The translations under genes and the position numbers were made by a program. From Heliocybe sulcata (lineage: Eukaryota; Basidiomycota; Agaricomycetes; Gloeophyllales; Gloeophyllaceae), in NCBI GenBank assembly GCA_004369045.1, contig ML213517.1:378757-442756 (forward strand): a stretch of DNA of 64,000 nucleotides, in the 5' to 3' direction. How positions within the stretch are numbered: position 1 is the stretch's first letter; each line of letters begins with the position of its first letter. Below the pieces are notes generated by a model. It worked only from the letters and a program-made list of their open reading frames with translations. It searched no databases and had not been told where the DNA came from. Positions 48,457 through 60,773 of this stretch are shown piece by piece.

Positions 48457-49417
48457 TCACGCTTTCGCCTGCCCCGCCATACACCCGACGCACGCATGCT
48501 TAATCTCCACCCAATCATTAACCCACATGTAGCGCGAGAACGCAACGTAAAGCCAGCGGAACCATACCAGCTGCGACCAATGTTGCAGCATCGCCCTTAG
48601 CGCAGTGCTGTACTCGGCCATACTCGAGGCCACCACAACCCGTACTTCTTCATCCTCGGATAGCTCGGATACTGGTGACAGTGTACCGCGAATCTTTGAA
48701 ACAAATCCGCCGAGGACGCCTGTGTACTTCTGCATCACGGGCGTGGTGACGAGTGCGTATGCTCTCAGGTTTTTGTTGGGATGGAGGGACAGTGTTAGAG
48801 CCGTTCCATGGAAGAGGGAGACGTGGTTAGGGTGGGAGGATATGCCGTGTTCGTCGAACGTCAATATCTGAGTTATGATGAGTACTCCTTTATATGTGTG
48901 ACGCAGCTGAGCTGGATGCACGAACTGTGCTGATGTTTTGCTCGGAGACATAAGACGAGACGACGTCCGCTATGGTCTGCGAGTCCCAGGTGACAGTGAT
49001 GTTATCCTTCAAATCTCTGATTCATCCGCGCACGGAGAGAAGATGCCATTGAGGTTGCCGCGACTTTTCAAAGCCTGCCTGGAATACTCACTCCTGGTCA
49101 AGCACCTGACTCCTCCGGCTATCCACGCCGAGCACGTCCAAGCTCCTGCCCAGCTCGCGCCTTCGCACATCGCCCAGACCATCCTGGTCTCCGATACTGA
49201 GACATAGAGAATGGACGTCTATATCACTCTTCTTCTTCAAAGCAGTGAGGGTTGGCCCAAAGAACATGCATTCGTCGTCCGGATGGGCAGTCAGCAGGAG
49301 CACTTGCGCACGACCTGCATGAGAACTGGATAGGAAGTGATAAGTGTTCACTTCTACATGGGCGGCGAGGAGGATAGCTAGGATCGGGAGGAGAAGGAGA
49401 GTCAAGTAACGAGACAT
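48457..49417 (-). CDS. GPI12: PIG-L / GPI12, N-acetylglucosaminyl-PI de-N-acetylase
   Basis: Exons (minus): 49417-49092, 49016-48926, 48867-48457; 275 aa. Removes acetate from GlcNAc-PI at the ER, the second step of GPI-anchor synthesis. An N-terminal signal anchor (YLTLLLLPILAILLAAHVEV) is followed by the zinc-site motif LLTAHPDDECMFFGPTL, LSIGDQDGLGDVRRREL, ITVTWDSQTIADVV and the second metal/active motif DEHGISSHPNHVSLFHG. The C-terminal MWVNDWVE is typical of the fungal enzyme. All catalytic His and Asp residues of the LmbE/PIG-L fold that I can place are present. Confidence 0.93.
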
Positions 49418-49448
49418 TGTGCGGTCATGGTGGTCTTGAGTGTGGAAG

Positions 49449-49456
49449 TATATATA
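49449..49456 (-). promoter_or_regulatory. TATA box of the PIG-L gene
   Basis: TATATATA about 32-39 nt upstream of the ATG at 49417, implying a very short 5' leader. Confidence 0.5.
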
Positions 49457-49778
49457 GAGTTGCGTGAGCGTCTAAAAGAACCGGTGAATGCCGAGGCTGT
49501 GTATTCTCGCGTCTTTACCCTGCTATTGCTCTGAAGTCATGCATATTGGTCTCTCTGGGTCGACCCTGTGATGCCTCTTGCTGCGGAAAGGTCTACTTTC
49601 GCAGCCGTTATTCTATCACTTACTCTTAAGCTGCATAGGTATTTCTCGGGACTTAGAACGAAGAAATGGCCACGGTGGGGACAGCATCAAATTACGCTTG
49701 TATATTTGTAGTCCAGTACGATACCTCGGATCCCTGCAGACAGAACCAGTGTAAATGAGAAAATCGTTGCAAAGCTAC

Positions 49779-50776
49779 CTATGTACCAGCCATGCCGACC
49801 ACTCCGACATGATCCCGAATCTTCGCAATCTGCCCTGGCGTGAGTGTACCCTTGCTAACCCTCAAGAAGTCCTCCCAGGCTTGAACGGCGTCGTCATAAT
49901 TCGGGAACTCCGACCTGAGGCGAAGTTAGTGTTCAGAGTATGCCGAAGCCAAAATGAAGCCATACCTTAGGAAATCCAACAGCTTCTGCCAGAACTCCGG
50001 GTTTGAGATCGTATCATGGTAGGTCGAACTCGATGCCTCGGGGGACAGGGATGGTGTTGGGATCGAAGAGGTATCGAGCGAGAGGAGGATATCCACAGGT
50101 TTCTCTTCGCCAGCTCCCAGGGCGCCAGACGGCGAGGGACTCAGAACAACGGACGGCACGCGCGAGTGCGCTCTCTTCGTGGCACCTGTGTCGATTTGCA
50201 TACTTGAGTCGGACGGGGGCGTTCTGATGGTCGGTGGTGCAGAGGGGTCCCAGGAGTGACCGGGTTTTATCATCAAGTTGATCGTGTCTCCGTCGTGCAC
50301 GCTGTACTCTTGCAGGAGCTTGTTGTCTGCGAGAGCTTTCCCTTTGAGCAGGAGGCGCTGGGCGTCGGCGGGTGGCGCGGTGGCTTCTGCGGCGAGCTGG
50401 GCTTTGATGGAGGAGATGGAGTCGGTGGGGGAGACGGAGAGTGAGTAGGACTTGGGTGGTTTTATCGATTTAAATGTAACGGTGATGGATGCTGCGAAGA
50501 TGTTGGACGTAATCCGGAAATAATGCGAAGTATACGTACTGGAGGTGGAGGCCTGCGGCTGGACGCGTTCAGGGGGTTTAGGAAGGGCGATCTAGCATGG
50601 CCCTGGTTCAAGACTCGGTCTAGGGAAGCGACGCATATGATACTCACCGGTAGTATTGGAATCTTCTTCAACCAGTCCTGCGGGGGCTGTTGGTAATCGT
50701 CTGGGTACTGTACGGGCGCAGAGCCCAAGATGTTGATGAAGTTCTTGACAAAAGCCAGCTCAGCCTGGTCAGCCAT
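49779..50776 (-). CDS. GET5/Mdy2-like ubiquitin-like protein
   Basis: Exons (minus): 50776-50648, 50591-50540, 50491-49966, 49914-49779; 280 aa. The N-terminal helix (ELAFVKNFINIL) resembles the Get4-binding domain. A ubiquitin-like fold follows (ITVTFKSIKPPKSYSLSV, DSISSIKAQLAAE, RLLLKGKALADNKLLQEY, DGDTINLMIKPG). After a Ser/Pro linker the C-terminal helices (NPEFWQKLLDFLRSEFPNY) fit the dimerisation end. Get5 with Get4 and Sgt2 hands tail-anchored proteins to Get3 for ER insertion. Assignment to Get5 rather than another UBL protein rests on domain order, so it is moderate. Confidence 0.8.
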
Positions 50777-51096
50777 GGCGCCCTTTTATACCAGACCAGA
50801 CTCTCGCTTGTGCAAAGGAAGAACAATTACGGAGGCGTCTCAATCAGAAGAACCTGGAGAAGTGTTTGCGATTGTCGCCACACCGCCTTGCCTCGCGTGC
50901 CGTGAGACGATCGCGCGTTTACGGAGCGCGTTCATCCACTTGACCACCATAACACCCGATGGCCGTGAGTTGTTCTTTGCATACGACGATGGTCAAGGGT
51001 TGAAACTGGCATCCTAGTCTACTATCAGTCTCAGCGGAAGTGAGTGTTTCACTGTAAGAGAAGTCAGACGAAGCAGGATTAACACGTCGTGCCTAG

Positions 51097-51482
51097 GTCC
51101 ACCACGCTGCTTTGCGTACTGGCAGGAATTCTCGAAAGTGCATAGCCTTGTTATCTTCTCGTGATACCACCCAGCTGATACCCTGCGGGAAGTGCTACGC
51201 TGGCACCGATAACCTAAAAGAATGCAAGCCCATGGCGGATGACTACCTGGAGTGCTTGCATCACACACAAGAGGTGCGTGTGTGCTCGTTATTGTTCATG
51301 TTTCACAATGGATGAAACAATCATTGTCTCAGCTCGCAAGAATGAAAGCTGTGAAGGCCGAGTTCGTTAGGAGAGTGCAAAAAGAGGCGCACGAGGGTCG
51401 AAAGGTCGCCGACATCCTCGCGGAAGGCGCGATCGCGGGAGTGGGATTGATTCAGAGAGGAGGCGACGATTCGAAGCACTAA
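51097..51482 (+). CDS. Complex I subunit NDUFS5-like (15-kDa), first exon unresolved
   Basis: Exons seen: 51097-51137, 51193-51273, 51333-51482. They read RCFAYWQEFSKCYAGTD, ECKPMADDYLECLHHTQE and LARMKAVKAEFVRRVQKEA, the CHCH cysteine pattern (paired Cys-x9-Cys) of this accessory subunit, imported and oxidised in the mitochondrial intermembrane space. The 51097 exon starts in phase 1, so a short upstream exon with the ATG is missing; ATGs at about 50959 and 50990 are in a frame that could join through a weak donor gttgaa. The gene is divergent from the GET5-like gene, with only about 180-320 bp between starts. Confidence 0.85.
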
Positions 51483-53971
51483 TTGACTCACGCTATGTCT
51501 GGTTTGGTTTCATAGAATCTATCCTGTCTTTGCATCTACCAGGAGACTAACCAAGGTCCATCGCTCAAGTTCGCTACAACCTCCCGATCTGTCTGCAATT
51601 ATAAGGAGCCCAACGTCCGACGACGTCGTTTATTTGCAATAACGCGTCGATGTCGTCCCGTGTCCCCGACGTATCATGGCCTTCGGCGTGCTGTTCGGTG
51701 TGTGCCCGAGGCTTCCGAACTGGATATACACTGGCAGGTCAGTGACCTTGCTATTACATACATTATGTTGCAGAGTCTTGGGCTGGAAAATCCGACGGCT
51801 CCCGGCATTCAAGGTGTATCGCGGATGGTTTCCGAGTTTGATGTCCGTGGATGCACACCGTCAAGCGGTCGGCGCCTTCCGTCCTTCGTGGATATTACTG
51901 TCTGCCGCAGAAGCTTCACCCCTTGGAGTGAATTGACTGCCCTCGGCGGTTTTACCATGGGTACAGAGTCTAGCATGCAAGCAATTTTATGGGCGGATAT
52001 AATCCTTGTTACCATTTTTTACCAGGTCTAGGTATTCATGGGCTCAAGATTTCATTCTCCGGTGGCGCAGGCCCTTGCGAGGCCTCCCGAAATTCAGAAG
52101 TCGATGCGTAAGTAATCATTCCCCGCCTGTCCTATCCGAGCATTAATTATCCTTACATTTCCTTAGTAAGGTCCGCTTCGGCGGCGGAGGATGCATAGCA
52201 GACCAATGTTGAGTGGCTCTCACTGTCCGCCACGTCGTCTGTCGGCCGACTGAAGCCACGTAAAAGCAACTGCAATCGAGCCCATACCTTGCAACTCGTC
52301 TGTAGAAGGAATGTCGAACTTTGCGCTCGGTACCGTACAGCTGTCATCACTTGCAAGCCGTCCTGGCGATTGATGAGACTCTGATGGTATGTGGCGAGAT
52401 ATGGTCACATTGGCCACTTTATTCGGTCGTGTTGTGAAAGCTCGTTGACCGGGACAGCCTCACGTCTCCCTTATGGTGGCGCGCTAATCGATTATTTATC
52501 CTACCCGAGCGCTCACCGGAATATTGGAAATGGTAAGCCTGTCCTACCTTAACTTGTGCTTAGGCAATATCTCGCCGATAAACAAGGTCTTACGCGGATG
52601 TCAAGGTCGGGATCGCCTGGCGGGCTATGCTCTAGATGTTCGCTTTGGATGCAGGGCTACGAAAGTCTGAAGAAAACGTCTGTCCTGCTGTCGCAATTGC
52701 GCATGGTACTCAAGGTCTCCACCGGGTGAGTTCGCAAGCTGCTTTGGTAAAGACGTATCATCATCTGAACTTGAGAAGAACTTCTGTACCGTAGCTTAGT
52801 GCAGGATTCGCGTGGCTTCTCGTGCTTTCTTATACGCTGACATCTTTCTTGATGTAGGCTTGACAGCATATATTTCGTCAAGTCGACGTAGAAGCCTCTC
52901 CTTCATCGTTGAGCCTGTGGGCTTGTCATCCTTCTCTATGCTGGCCGACAATCCCTGTCAAGGCAGTTCTGCCGGTCTCTGCCTGAATCAACAGGCCGTC
53001 GTACCTACTGGTTGGCCAGACCCTTACGATAGATTCGATATACTCCGCGCATTTGCTCAGGAATCCCACTCTGAATCCACGACCAGGCGGCGAGCTAGCT
53101 CTCAATTGGCGACGTATCAAGTCATGGTTTGTATTGATTCAACTAAGATCGACATGCTTCGCGCGCAGGACGCGCGGACAAGCACCCGGTTGGCTAGGCC
53201 ATTTACGAAACACTGTCATTCCATTCTATGTCATTTCATACAACTGGACCACGTCGCATTGAAGTGGTCAACTACATTCAAGACACCCCTCGTCAAGGTG
53301 CAACCTCGTGAGTCGCATTCAAATCGCGGCTACTGCTTTACGTGTGCTAGGTATGTCCATTGCGATCAAGTGCAGCAGGATCGCCGGTTTGCCAACAATC
53401 GCGCCATTTATACGTTTCTAGCCTGCTGTTTGTACTCGATGTGGAGATTGCACCCGCAATGACCGTGCTCGTCATGAATCCTCCCAAAGGTAGGCTTCGC
53501 AGCAACTTTACGGCCCTCGTGCCTTGGAATTTTCTGATGTCTGAGCACGTCCCTGGTCGTGCGCGACTGTAGAAAGAAGTGTCACTCAAGCTACACGTGG
53601 TGACCGGCGCAGACTGGACGAAAGAGCTGGTCTTCCAGGTTTCGTCAAATGCGCGCTCGATACGGAAGGGGGAAGTATGTTGGTAACATCGCCCGGGATG
53701 TCCCGCTTCTACGCCCCCGAAAGAAGAAAGGTCCCTGCCCATCCCGAGCTCCGCGGGGCAGGAACGTCAATCTAGCCTATGTCGTTGGGAGAATCGAGAG
53801 GGGAAGACATGCTACGGGCAGGGTAAGGCTGCTCCCTTCCGTCGCCGGCGGGACCCTTTCGAAGCGCAACTGAGGATGGTCGTTCTCGAAGGCGCTCGGG
53901 AGCGACAAGGTGACTCTGTTAAATACAGATCCTACGGGCATCCGATTCTGTCGTACTCTCCCCGCATCCCA
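51483..53971. other. 2.5-kb region without a supported gene
   Basis: A 216-codon plus-strand frame (52812-53462) is open but shows no family motif and overlaps minus-strand frames. A stretch at 53573-53692 reads KEVSLKLHVVTGADWTKELV before a stop and may be the end of a real or decayed gene whose other exons I could not place. Confidence 0.4.
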
Positions 53972-56122
53972 ATGGCTGCCGCGGCGCTTATCGCCCCGGA
54001 GCACCTTGTGCTCGACAATACGTGAGTCGTCCGACTCGGAATGAAATGAAAGGGAGACTTATGGATTTGCGTGGTTGATGTTGATATAGGATGGGGGCTA
54101 TGTTCGTCGGAGTCATTGTCGCTGCGACGTAAGTCATTGTTCTCTCCGCTACATTGGGTCAGTATTGAGAGATAGGTTGCAGGCTATACGGAGGTACATC
54201 GGGTTCCCACACTGGGCGCTAGCGGCTCAGTTGTCATTGTACAGTATCTTGCGTTCAGACGTGGTTCTACTACAATCACTACCGCAATGATCTCTGGCAC
54301 ATCAAACTATTGGTGAGTATCATCTGCTGATGCTACTTCAGCTACTAAGATCGGCATTAGGTGGCGACCTCCTTCATCTCAGATACCGTGCATCAAGCCA
54401 TGATTTCTCATACCGGTATGCCTGACTTCGCTTCTGCTCTAACTGTTCCTTACGCCTCTCGTCAGTATACACGTATCTAGTCACAAACTTCGACAATCCT
54501 GCGATACTTGGCGAGTTGGTCTGGTATGGCGTTGATCTCGTCGCCGCACGATGGCATTAACACCTGCGTCCGGTAGGAGCCTACTGGTTGAAGTATTATT
54601 CAATGTGCGCATCAGGTCCTTCTCTTTCTTAAATCTCTCTTGACCTTCCTTTAGGGATGCACAGCGCTCATGGTGCAACTGTAAGTGCGCGGCATGATTG
54701 CTTCGCCATTTATGATGTATATTCGGCCTCCGTTATTCAGGTTCTTCACAATCCGGATATGGAAATGTTCGTCTCTACCTTCTGCCACTTCTAGCGGATG
54801 CACTAATAGCATGTCTACACAGTGAGCGAGAGGAACATCCCAATTACGGTCTCCGTTGTATGTTTCCCTCCAAACCAGTCCACGTTCGCTATTTCGCATC
54901 ATAACATGTCTCCCTTCATAGCTAATCCTAGTGCTCGCTGAGTTCGGTACGTAACTGTAATCATTTAGACCCTTCGGAAGCAGGTTTCTTGATATGTCCA
55001 CGGACTCTCAGGTGCAGTCATGAGTGCGTTTGACAACCTGTCTCTCATTGCATCCGAGGCTCACCAGCTCCATCTTAATAGCGTACACCATCAAGTCTCT
55101 CACCCTTCACACCTTCGTGGAGCTTAATCAACTGAAGGCAAGAGCGGTCTCTTGGTCGTGTAGGTTATGCTGCTAACATTCACGTCCAGGGACTCTCAAT
55201 GGCCGTCAATGCCCTCGCTGCCGCCGGCGATGTAGCCATTGCTATCGTTCTTTGCACAATGTTGCACCGGAGTCGTACGGGCTTCAAACAGTGAGTAACA
55301 GCTCGATATTCTACGTACCGAGAAGTAACTGGTCCTCAGGTCCGACACAATGATCACGAAACTGGTGCGTGCTTCATGACTGCGCAACGATGCTGGCTAT
55401 TGACTGGCCGTACAGATTATTTTCTGCGTCAACACTGGTTTGCTGACCAGGTGAGCATTTTGAGGCGCCCGTGCGTGAACGTTGTCGCTGACTCAATCTA
55501 GCGCATGCGCTGTGTTGTCCCTCGTTTTCGTGAGTGGACTCTCCGAGTTGTATGTGGACAACGCTGATCCCATTTGTTTACAGATCACAACCCTCCCCAA
55601 TACCTTCATTTACATCTGTTTCTACTTCACCCTTGGCAGACGTACGTTCCCTTTTCCTATCATATCCCTTCTGCCACTCAGACCCAATCGCCGAAATACT
55701 GATCATCCTCTAGTATACCTCAACTCTCTCCTTGCGACCCTGAATGCACGTAAATCCATCCGCTCCAACGCGGGCGGCCCGTCCGATTTCAGCGAAAACA
55801 TCTCGCTTCCTTTGACCGAAGTCAACATGCGGCGTACAGGGTCGATGAGCATGGCCGAGCCCAAGGGCCACGGTTCGATCGGCCGGCCGATTGCCGTGCG
55901 GATTGAAACGTGCACGGAGACGGTGAAGGAGGTGTGCGAGATGGACGTACGTGCTCGCATCAGGAGGGCTCCCGAGCTGCTGACGCTCCTTACACTTCTC
56001 AGTTACAGCGCCATGACAGCGATCACGACGAAGAGCAGGGGTCTCCGGGTGATTCTGTGTCAAAATTGGGTGACATTGAGGTGAGTGGAGGTAATTACTA
56101 CCGTTTGGTTCGGGCCTGCTGA
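53972..56122 (+). CDS. DUF6534 multi-pass membrane protein, 20 exons
   Basis: Exons: 53972-54021, 54090-54128, 54183-54193, 54245-54312, 54361-54415, 54466-54523, 54577-54604, 54655-54680, 54741-54766, 54823-54857, 54922-54946, 55012-55027, 55068-55137, 55190-55290, 55340-55364, 55416-55450, 55502-55529, 55584-55641, 55714-55946, 56003-56122; 368 aa with every phase matching. Mushroom-specific seven-helix family: LDNTMGAMFVGVIVAATLYG, VSCVQTWFYYNHYRNDLWHI, ISDTVHQAMISHTVYTYL, LSMAVNALAAAGDVAIA, LLHRSRTGFKQSD and FIYICFYFTLGRLYLNSLLA. The long C-terminal tail is cytosolic by the usual model. Role unknown. Intron 13 (55138-55189) starts GC. Confidence 0.92.
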
Positions 56123-58003
56123 CGGGGTAAAATGTTGGATGACGCAGTCGGCAAGTGACCATGTGCTGCCGTACAAACGTGACAGCTTACCGTGAAGATT
56201 CGGTTTTCGCCACAGGTTCTTGACCTTGAGCGGCAGACCATCGACAGCGACCTTACCTACCACACCCACCGATGATCCCGAGCATCTATCCGAATCTCCC
56301 GGCGTACGTACCGCCGTATCAATGTCTTGCAGTTTCCTCTCAAACCAAGTTACCCACAACTGTACGACCAATCGACATCGTATTGAAAAGTAAAGCAATC
56401 TTGTTCCATTTGAACGTATTTCTCCAATAGCTAGCCAGGGTCTATTCTTGCATGCATATGTAATCGTAGGGCTTGGTGGAACGTAACTGGGCCTTGGGCT
56501 CGGGTGAGCGTGGACGTATGGACGTGGCGTTGTATTCTGGCACTTAGAGCGTACAAAACTATGAAATTTCATCATGTCGCTCGGGTTTCATGCGAGTCTG
56601 TCACCGCGCCCGACACTGTCGTGCTGGGAGAGGTAAACGTCAGGCCGGATTCTCATAAAGACTGTCCACGGAGGTCGCTGGCTGCTGGAGCACCGAGTCG
56701 GCGATGTGTTCTCTTAAGCTCGGACCCCATATCGCACGGTACCTGTGAGTTGCGGAAGAAGTGGAGGATGTTCTGCCAGAGATCGTTGCAGATATTGAAT
56801 GGCCGGATTTTTGGTCGGAGGATGACCAAGCCGGATAGCTTGGAGCTAGCGGAGGAGGGAGGATGTCGCCGGTGTACAGGTGCTCGGCGGAGGACAGTTG
56901 GTACCTTTTCGGCTGCAACACCAGGTAAGTCGATGCATCCAATCGCAGCGCTCGGAGGTTAGGATCTTGTGTATAAGTTTAACGGTACAGCAATGTTAAT
57001 GGCTGTGTGAGCCACCATAGGTCGATGGACGTCGGGATATAGTTGATTATAGCTGTAAACAGTAAGGGAAACACATATGGGGTCAGTTGTGGGATGTGGA
57101 AGCTCATCGATCATCTATGGGGTAATGGTCTGCCACCGATTAAAGTGCGTCTGTTAACCTGCAGACTTGCCATGTTTGGAAGGAGCACTTCCTCTTTTGA
57201 ACATGCTTGACGCCTACAACTGCAGCTGGACTGCAGCGAGTCCTATCATCGATGAGAGGTGTCAGTAGCTTCTTTCACTAGAAAGTACAGGTCCTGCGTA
57301 GATGCGACTTGCTTACTGCATTCAACGTGCGGCTGTATAGGACTATCCCTGACGATGTGGCCATAATTGTGGCCGGCATGGACGCGTCCTGACGCGCACA
57401 TATCTCAGATTCCGCCTGAAAAAACGTGACAAGCTTAAAGTCACCGTAGACGTCTATCATGACAAAAAGCCAGACATCTGCTTGCCGCCCTGAACTCCTG
57501 GGGACGGTGCACATTTCCCTCGATCATAAGAGGTACCAACAAGCCTCCTGCCCAGCGTATTTCAGCCTGACTTTGACGGTGCATATGCCCAAGACTTCGA
57601 TGCTTACCGAGTTCTCTAGCGCATACATCGAGGACTTCGGCTTATCCACCAGAGATTCAACGTACTTCTCCCTACCCGGCTTCTCGATCGGTTCTTTGGT
57701 CCATGTCTCAGGCCATGAGTGAGCGGAGAGGGACCGGATGGAGCTGAGCACGCTTCAGAAATTGACAAGCAAAAGGTAATATCTGAGCGCGTTGCCTCCT
57801 TTCGTGGTCGGCGTAGCAGGATAGCAGGATCAATCGCAGACTTGTCATTCTCGTGATGTGATTGGTCAACGGACTCGCACATGGCTTCCACGCGCTCGCT
57901 CCCGGCGGCACCGACCTCAGCGACTCGGTGAGGACTTGAAAAGTTTGTGCATAACGCCTGTACCTCCTCCCGTACCCGCTTCCCCTCTGGGCCGCTCGAC
58001 ATC
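56123..58003. other. 1.9-kb intergenic region, no supported gene
   Basis: Between two plus-strand genes. Only short, overlapping frames without family features. Promoter of the ABCE1 gene expected near the right end. Confidence 0.5.
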
Positions 58004-60381
58004 ATGGCCGACAAAATCACGCGTATTGCCATCGTCGACTCCAACCGATGCAAGCCGAAAAGATGCGCACAGGAATGTAAGAAGGTGTGCGAGTTATTGC
58101 TGTTTCATCACGATGCAGTCAATCTGATCAGCGGAGGTCTTGTAGTCGTGTCCGGTGGTGAAGATGGGTCAGTACGCATTCGAGTGCTCTGTGTTAATCA
58201 GCACTGACGTATTGCGTAGGGAAGCTCTGTATCGAAGTCAAATCCTCGGATAAGATCGCATTTATCTCTGAATTCTTGTGTATCGGTTGCGGTATATGTG
58301 TAAAGAAGTGCGTCCCCTCTTCCGATCTCATTCAAGAGGGGAGCTTGATGATTGCTTTTAGATGCCCTTTCGAAGCCATTGCGATCATTAACCTACCCAC
58401 AAATCTCGAGTCTCAAGTGACGCATCGATACACAGCCAACTCCTTCAAGCTCCATCGATTACCGACACCAAGACCGGGACAGGTGCTGGGTTTAGTGGGA
58501 ACGAACGGTATCGGGAAGAGTACAGCGTTGAAGATTCTGGCTGGGAAGCTAAAGCCCAACTTGGGCCGATATGATGTGCGTCTCAGCTGCCCCTCCCGTG
58601 TTCGACTGGTTGCTAGACTAGGCATACGTTTGTCTGCCTCATAGGACCCGCCAGACTGGCAAGAAATCCTCAAATATTTCCGCGGTTCGGAACTGCAGAA
58701 CTACTTCACAAAGGTCCTCGAGGACAACCTGAAGGCGCTCATCAAGCCGCAGTACGTCGACCACATACCGCGCGCGATCAAGGGCGTCATGACCGTCAAC
58801 CAGATGCTTGACTCGAAGAAGGAGCTGGATAACAAGCAGAAGCTATTGGACGAGCTAGAGCTGAATGAGGTGCTGGAGCGCGAGGTGCCGCAGCTGTCCG
58901 GTGGAGAGCTGCAGAGGTTCGCCATTGCGATGACGTGCATACAGAATGCGGATGTGTGAGTCCTTGCGCTTATGTGATCACGGACAGGCGTGCTGATCGG
59001 TGGGTGGTGCAGGTACATGTTCGATGAGCCGTCCAGTTATCTAGATATCAAGCAGCGGTTAAAGGCGGCTGAGGTTATTCGGTCGTTGCTGACCTCGGAC
59101 AACTATGTTATCGCTGTCGAGCATGACTTGTCTGTGCTGGATTACTTGTCGGATTTCATCTGTTGTCTGTACGGCAAGCCGTCTATGTACGGTGTCGTGA
59201 CTATGCCCTACTCGGTCAGAGAAGGTGAGTGTTAGCCTGTCCACGTCTTGACCGCGTGTGTAACTCTGTCGTCAGGTATCAACATCTTCCTGGATGGCTT
59301 CATCCCCACCGAGAACTTGCGATTCCGCGAGGACTCACTCTCTTTCAAGATGGTCGAGACCGCAGAAGAGATGATCATCGAGAAGAACGCGCAGTACTCC
59401 TACCCCGCCATGACCAAGACCCTCGGGGGATTCAAGCTCACCGTCGAGGGCGGCTCCTTCACGGACTCGGAGATTATCGTCATGCTGGGCGAGAACGGCA
59501 CTGGCAAGACGACGTTCATCCGGCTGCTGTGGGGCGACTCGCCCGACGAGGAGGTGGACCGGCAGACGTTCTCGGTGTCGATGAAGCCGCAGACGATCTC
59601 GCCGAAGTTCCCCGGGACCGTGCGGATGCTGCTGCTGAAGCAGATCAAGCAGGCGTTCATGCACCCGCAGTTCCAGACGGATGTGGTGAAGCCGATGAGC
59701 TTGGAGAATATTTTGGACCAGGAGGTGAAGACGCTCTCGGGCGGTGAGTTGCAGAGGGTGGCGATTGTGCTTGCGCTGGGTGAGTGTTGGCGGTTGGCGG
59801 TTGCTGGGCCTAGGGGTCTCGGTGTTCTGACGGACCTGCAGGGAAACCGGCGAATGTGTACCTTCTTGATGAGCCCAGTTCGTTCTTGGATTCGGAGCAG
59901 CGTATCATTGCTAGCAAGGTTATCAAACGGTCAGGAGCCATCCATCTCTCCGCGACGGAGAGTCTCTGACGGTCCTGAGCAGGTTCATCCTCCACGCCAA
60001 GAAGACTGCCTTCGTGATTGAGCATGACTTTATCATGGCGACGTATCTCGCGGATCGCGTTATTGTCTTTGAGGGCAAACCTGCTATTGCTGCTACAGCT
60101 ACACCGTAAGCGCACGATCCCAAGCTCAGTCCAGGCGTCCTTGCTGATATCAGGCGTCGGCTACAGACCACAGTCCCTCCTGACGGGAATGAACAAGTTC
60201 TTGGCCTCGCTGAACATCACGTTCCGCAGAGATCCCACGAACTTCCGGCCGCGCGTGAACAAGATGGAGAGTGTGAAGGATCGGGAGCAAAAGGGTGCGT
60301 CTTGGACTCTTTCTGTGGTCTATCGACTGATTTGATTGACGTTCTGCAGCATCGGGCAATTACTTCTTCCTTGAAGAGTAA
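58004..60381 (+). CDS. RLI1: ABCE1 / Rli1, ribosome-recycling Fe-S ATPase
   Basis: Eleven exons: 58004-58084, 58146-58167, 58220-58307, 58362-58575, 58645-58955, 59013-59224, 59276-59779, 59842-59929, 59983-60105, 60167-60294, 60350-60381; 600 aa, normal length. Two 4Fe-4S sets: [17 protein letters not shown] and [19 protein letters not shown] half one: Walker [10 protein letters not shown], signature [18 protein letters not shown]. Half two: [27 protein letters not shown], and [14 protein letters not shown]. The C-terminal [20 protein letters not shown] is the hinge end. It splits post-termination and rescued ribosomes in the cytosol and helps form pre-initiation complexes. All catalytic residues are present; donors GTCAGT and GTCAGG (58168, 59930) are weak. 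Confidence 0.97.
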
Positions 60382-60773
60382 GTGATGAGGCGGGATGAAG
60401 AAGTGTATTAGAGCAGGATGAGGAAGTGTAGGATAGATGCTGTGGCCTAGTACGGATTGCTACCGTATCTCTGCACAAGGACTAGGTTAGGAGCTTTATT
60501 GTAGCATCCAAAGATGGACGTACTATGCATACTGTCCCGGGTGTGTGTAGGATGTAGGGCTGTCTACTATGCAGTTGGCGGAGCTTTGCGAGCCTGGCTG
60601 TCTCGTTTTTGTACGAACATGACCAGAGACACGGGACGTTACATTATCAGCATAGACATCCCACCTATATGATACAATTATGAAACCCAAATAGCAAAGT
60701 GGAATCAGAGAGTGGATACAGCGGCGATGAGATCGAAACGGGAGATTGAGACGGAGAGAACATGGGTGCAGAG
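60382..60773. other. Convergent 3' region, nothing recognised
   Basis: 392 bp between the ABCE1 and RPA3 stop codons. Confidence 0.5.

Noticed and set aside
52812-53462. 216-codon plus-strand frame
   Set aside because: No family features, no neighbouring exons that extend it, and stretches with unlikely composition; kept only as a note in the intergenic entry.
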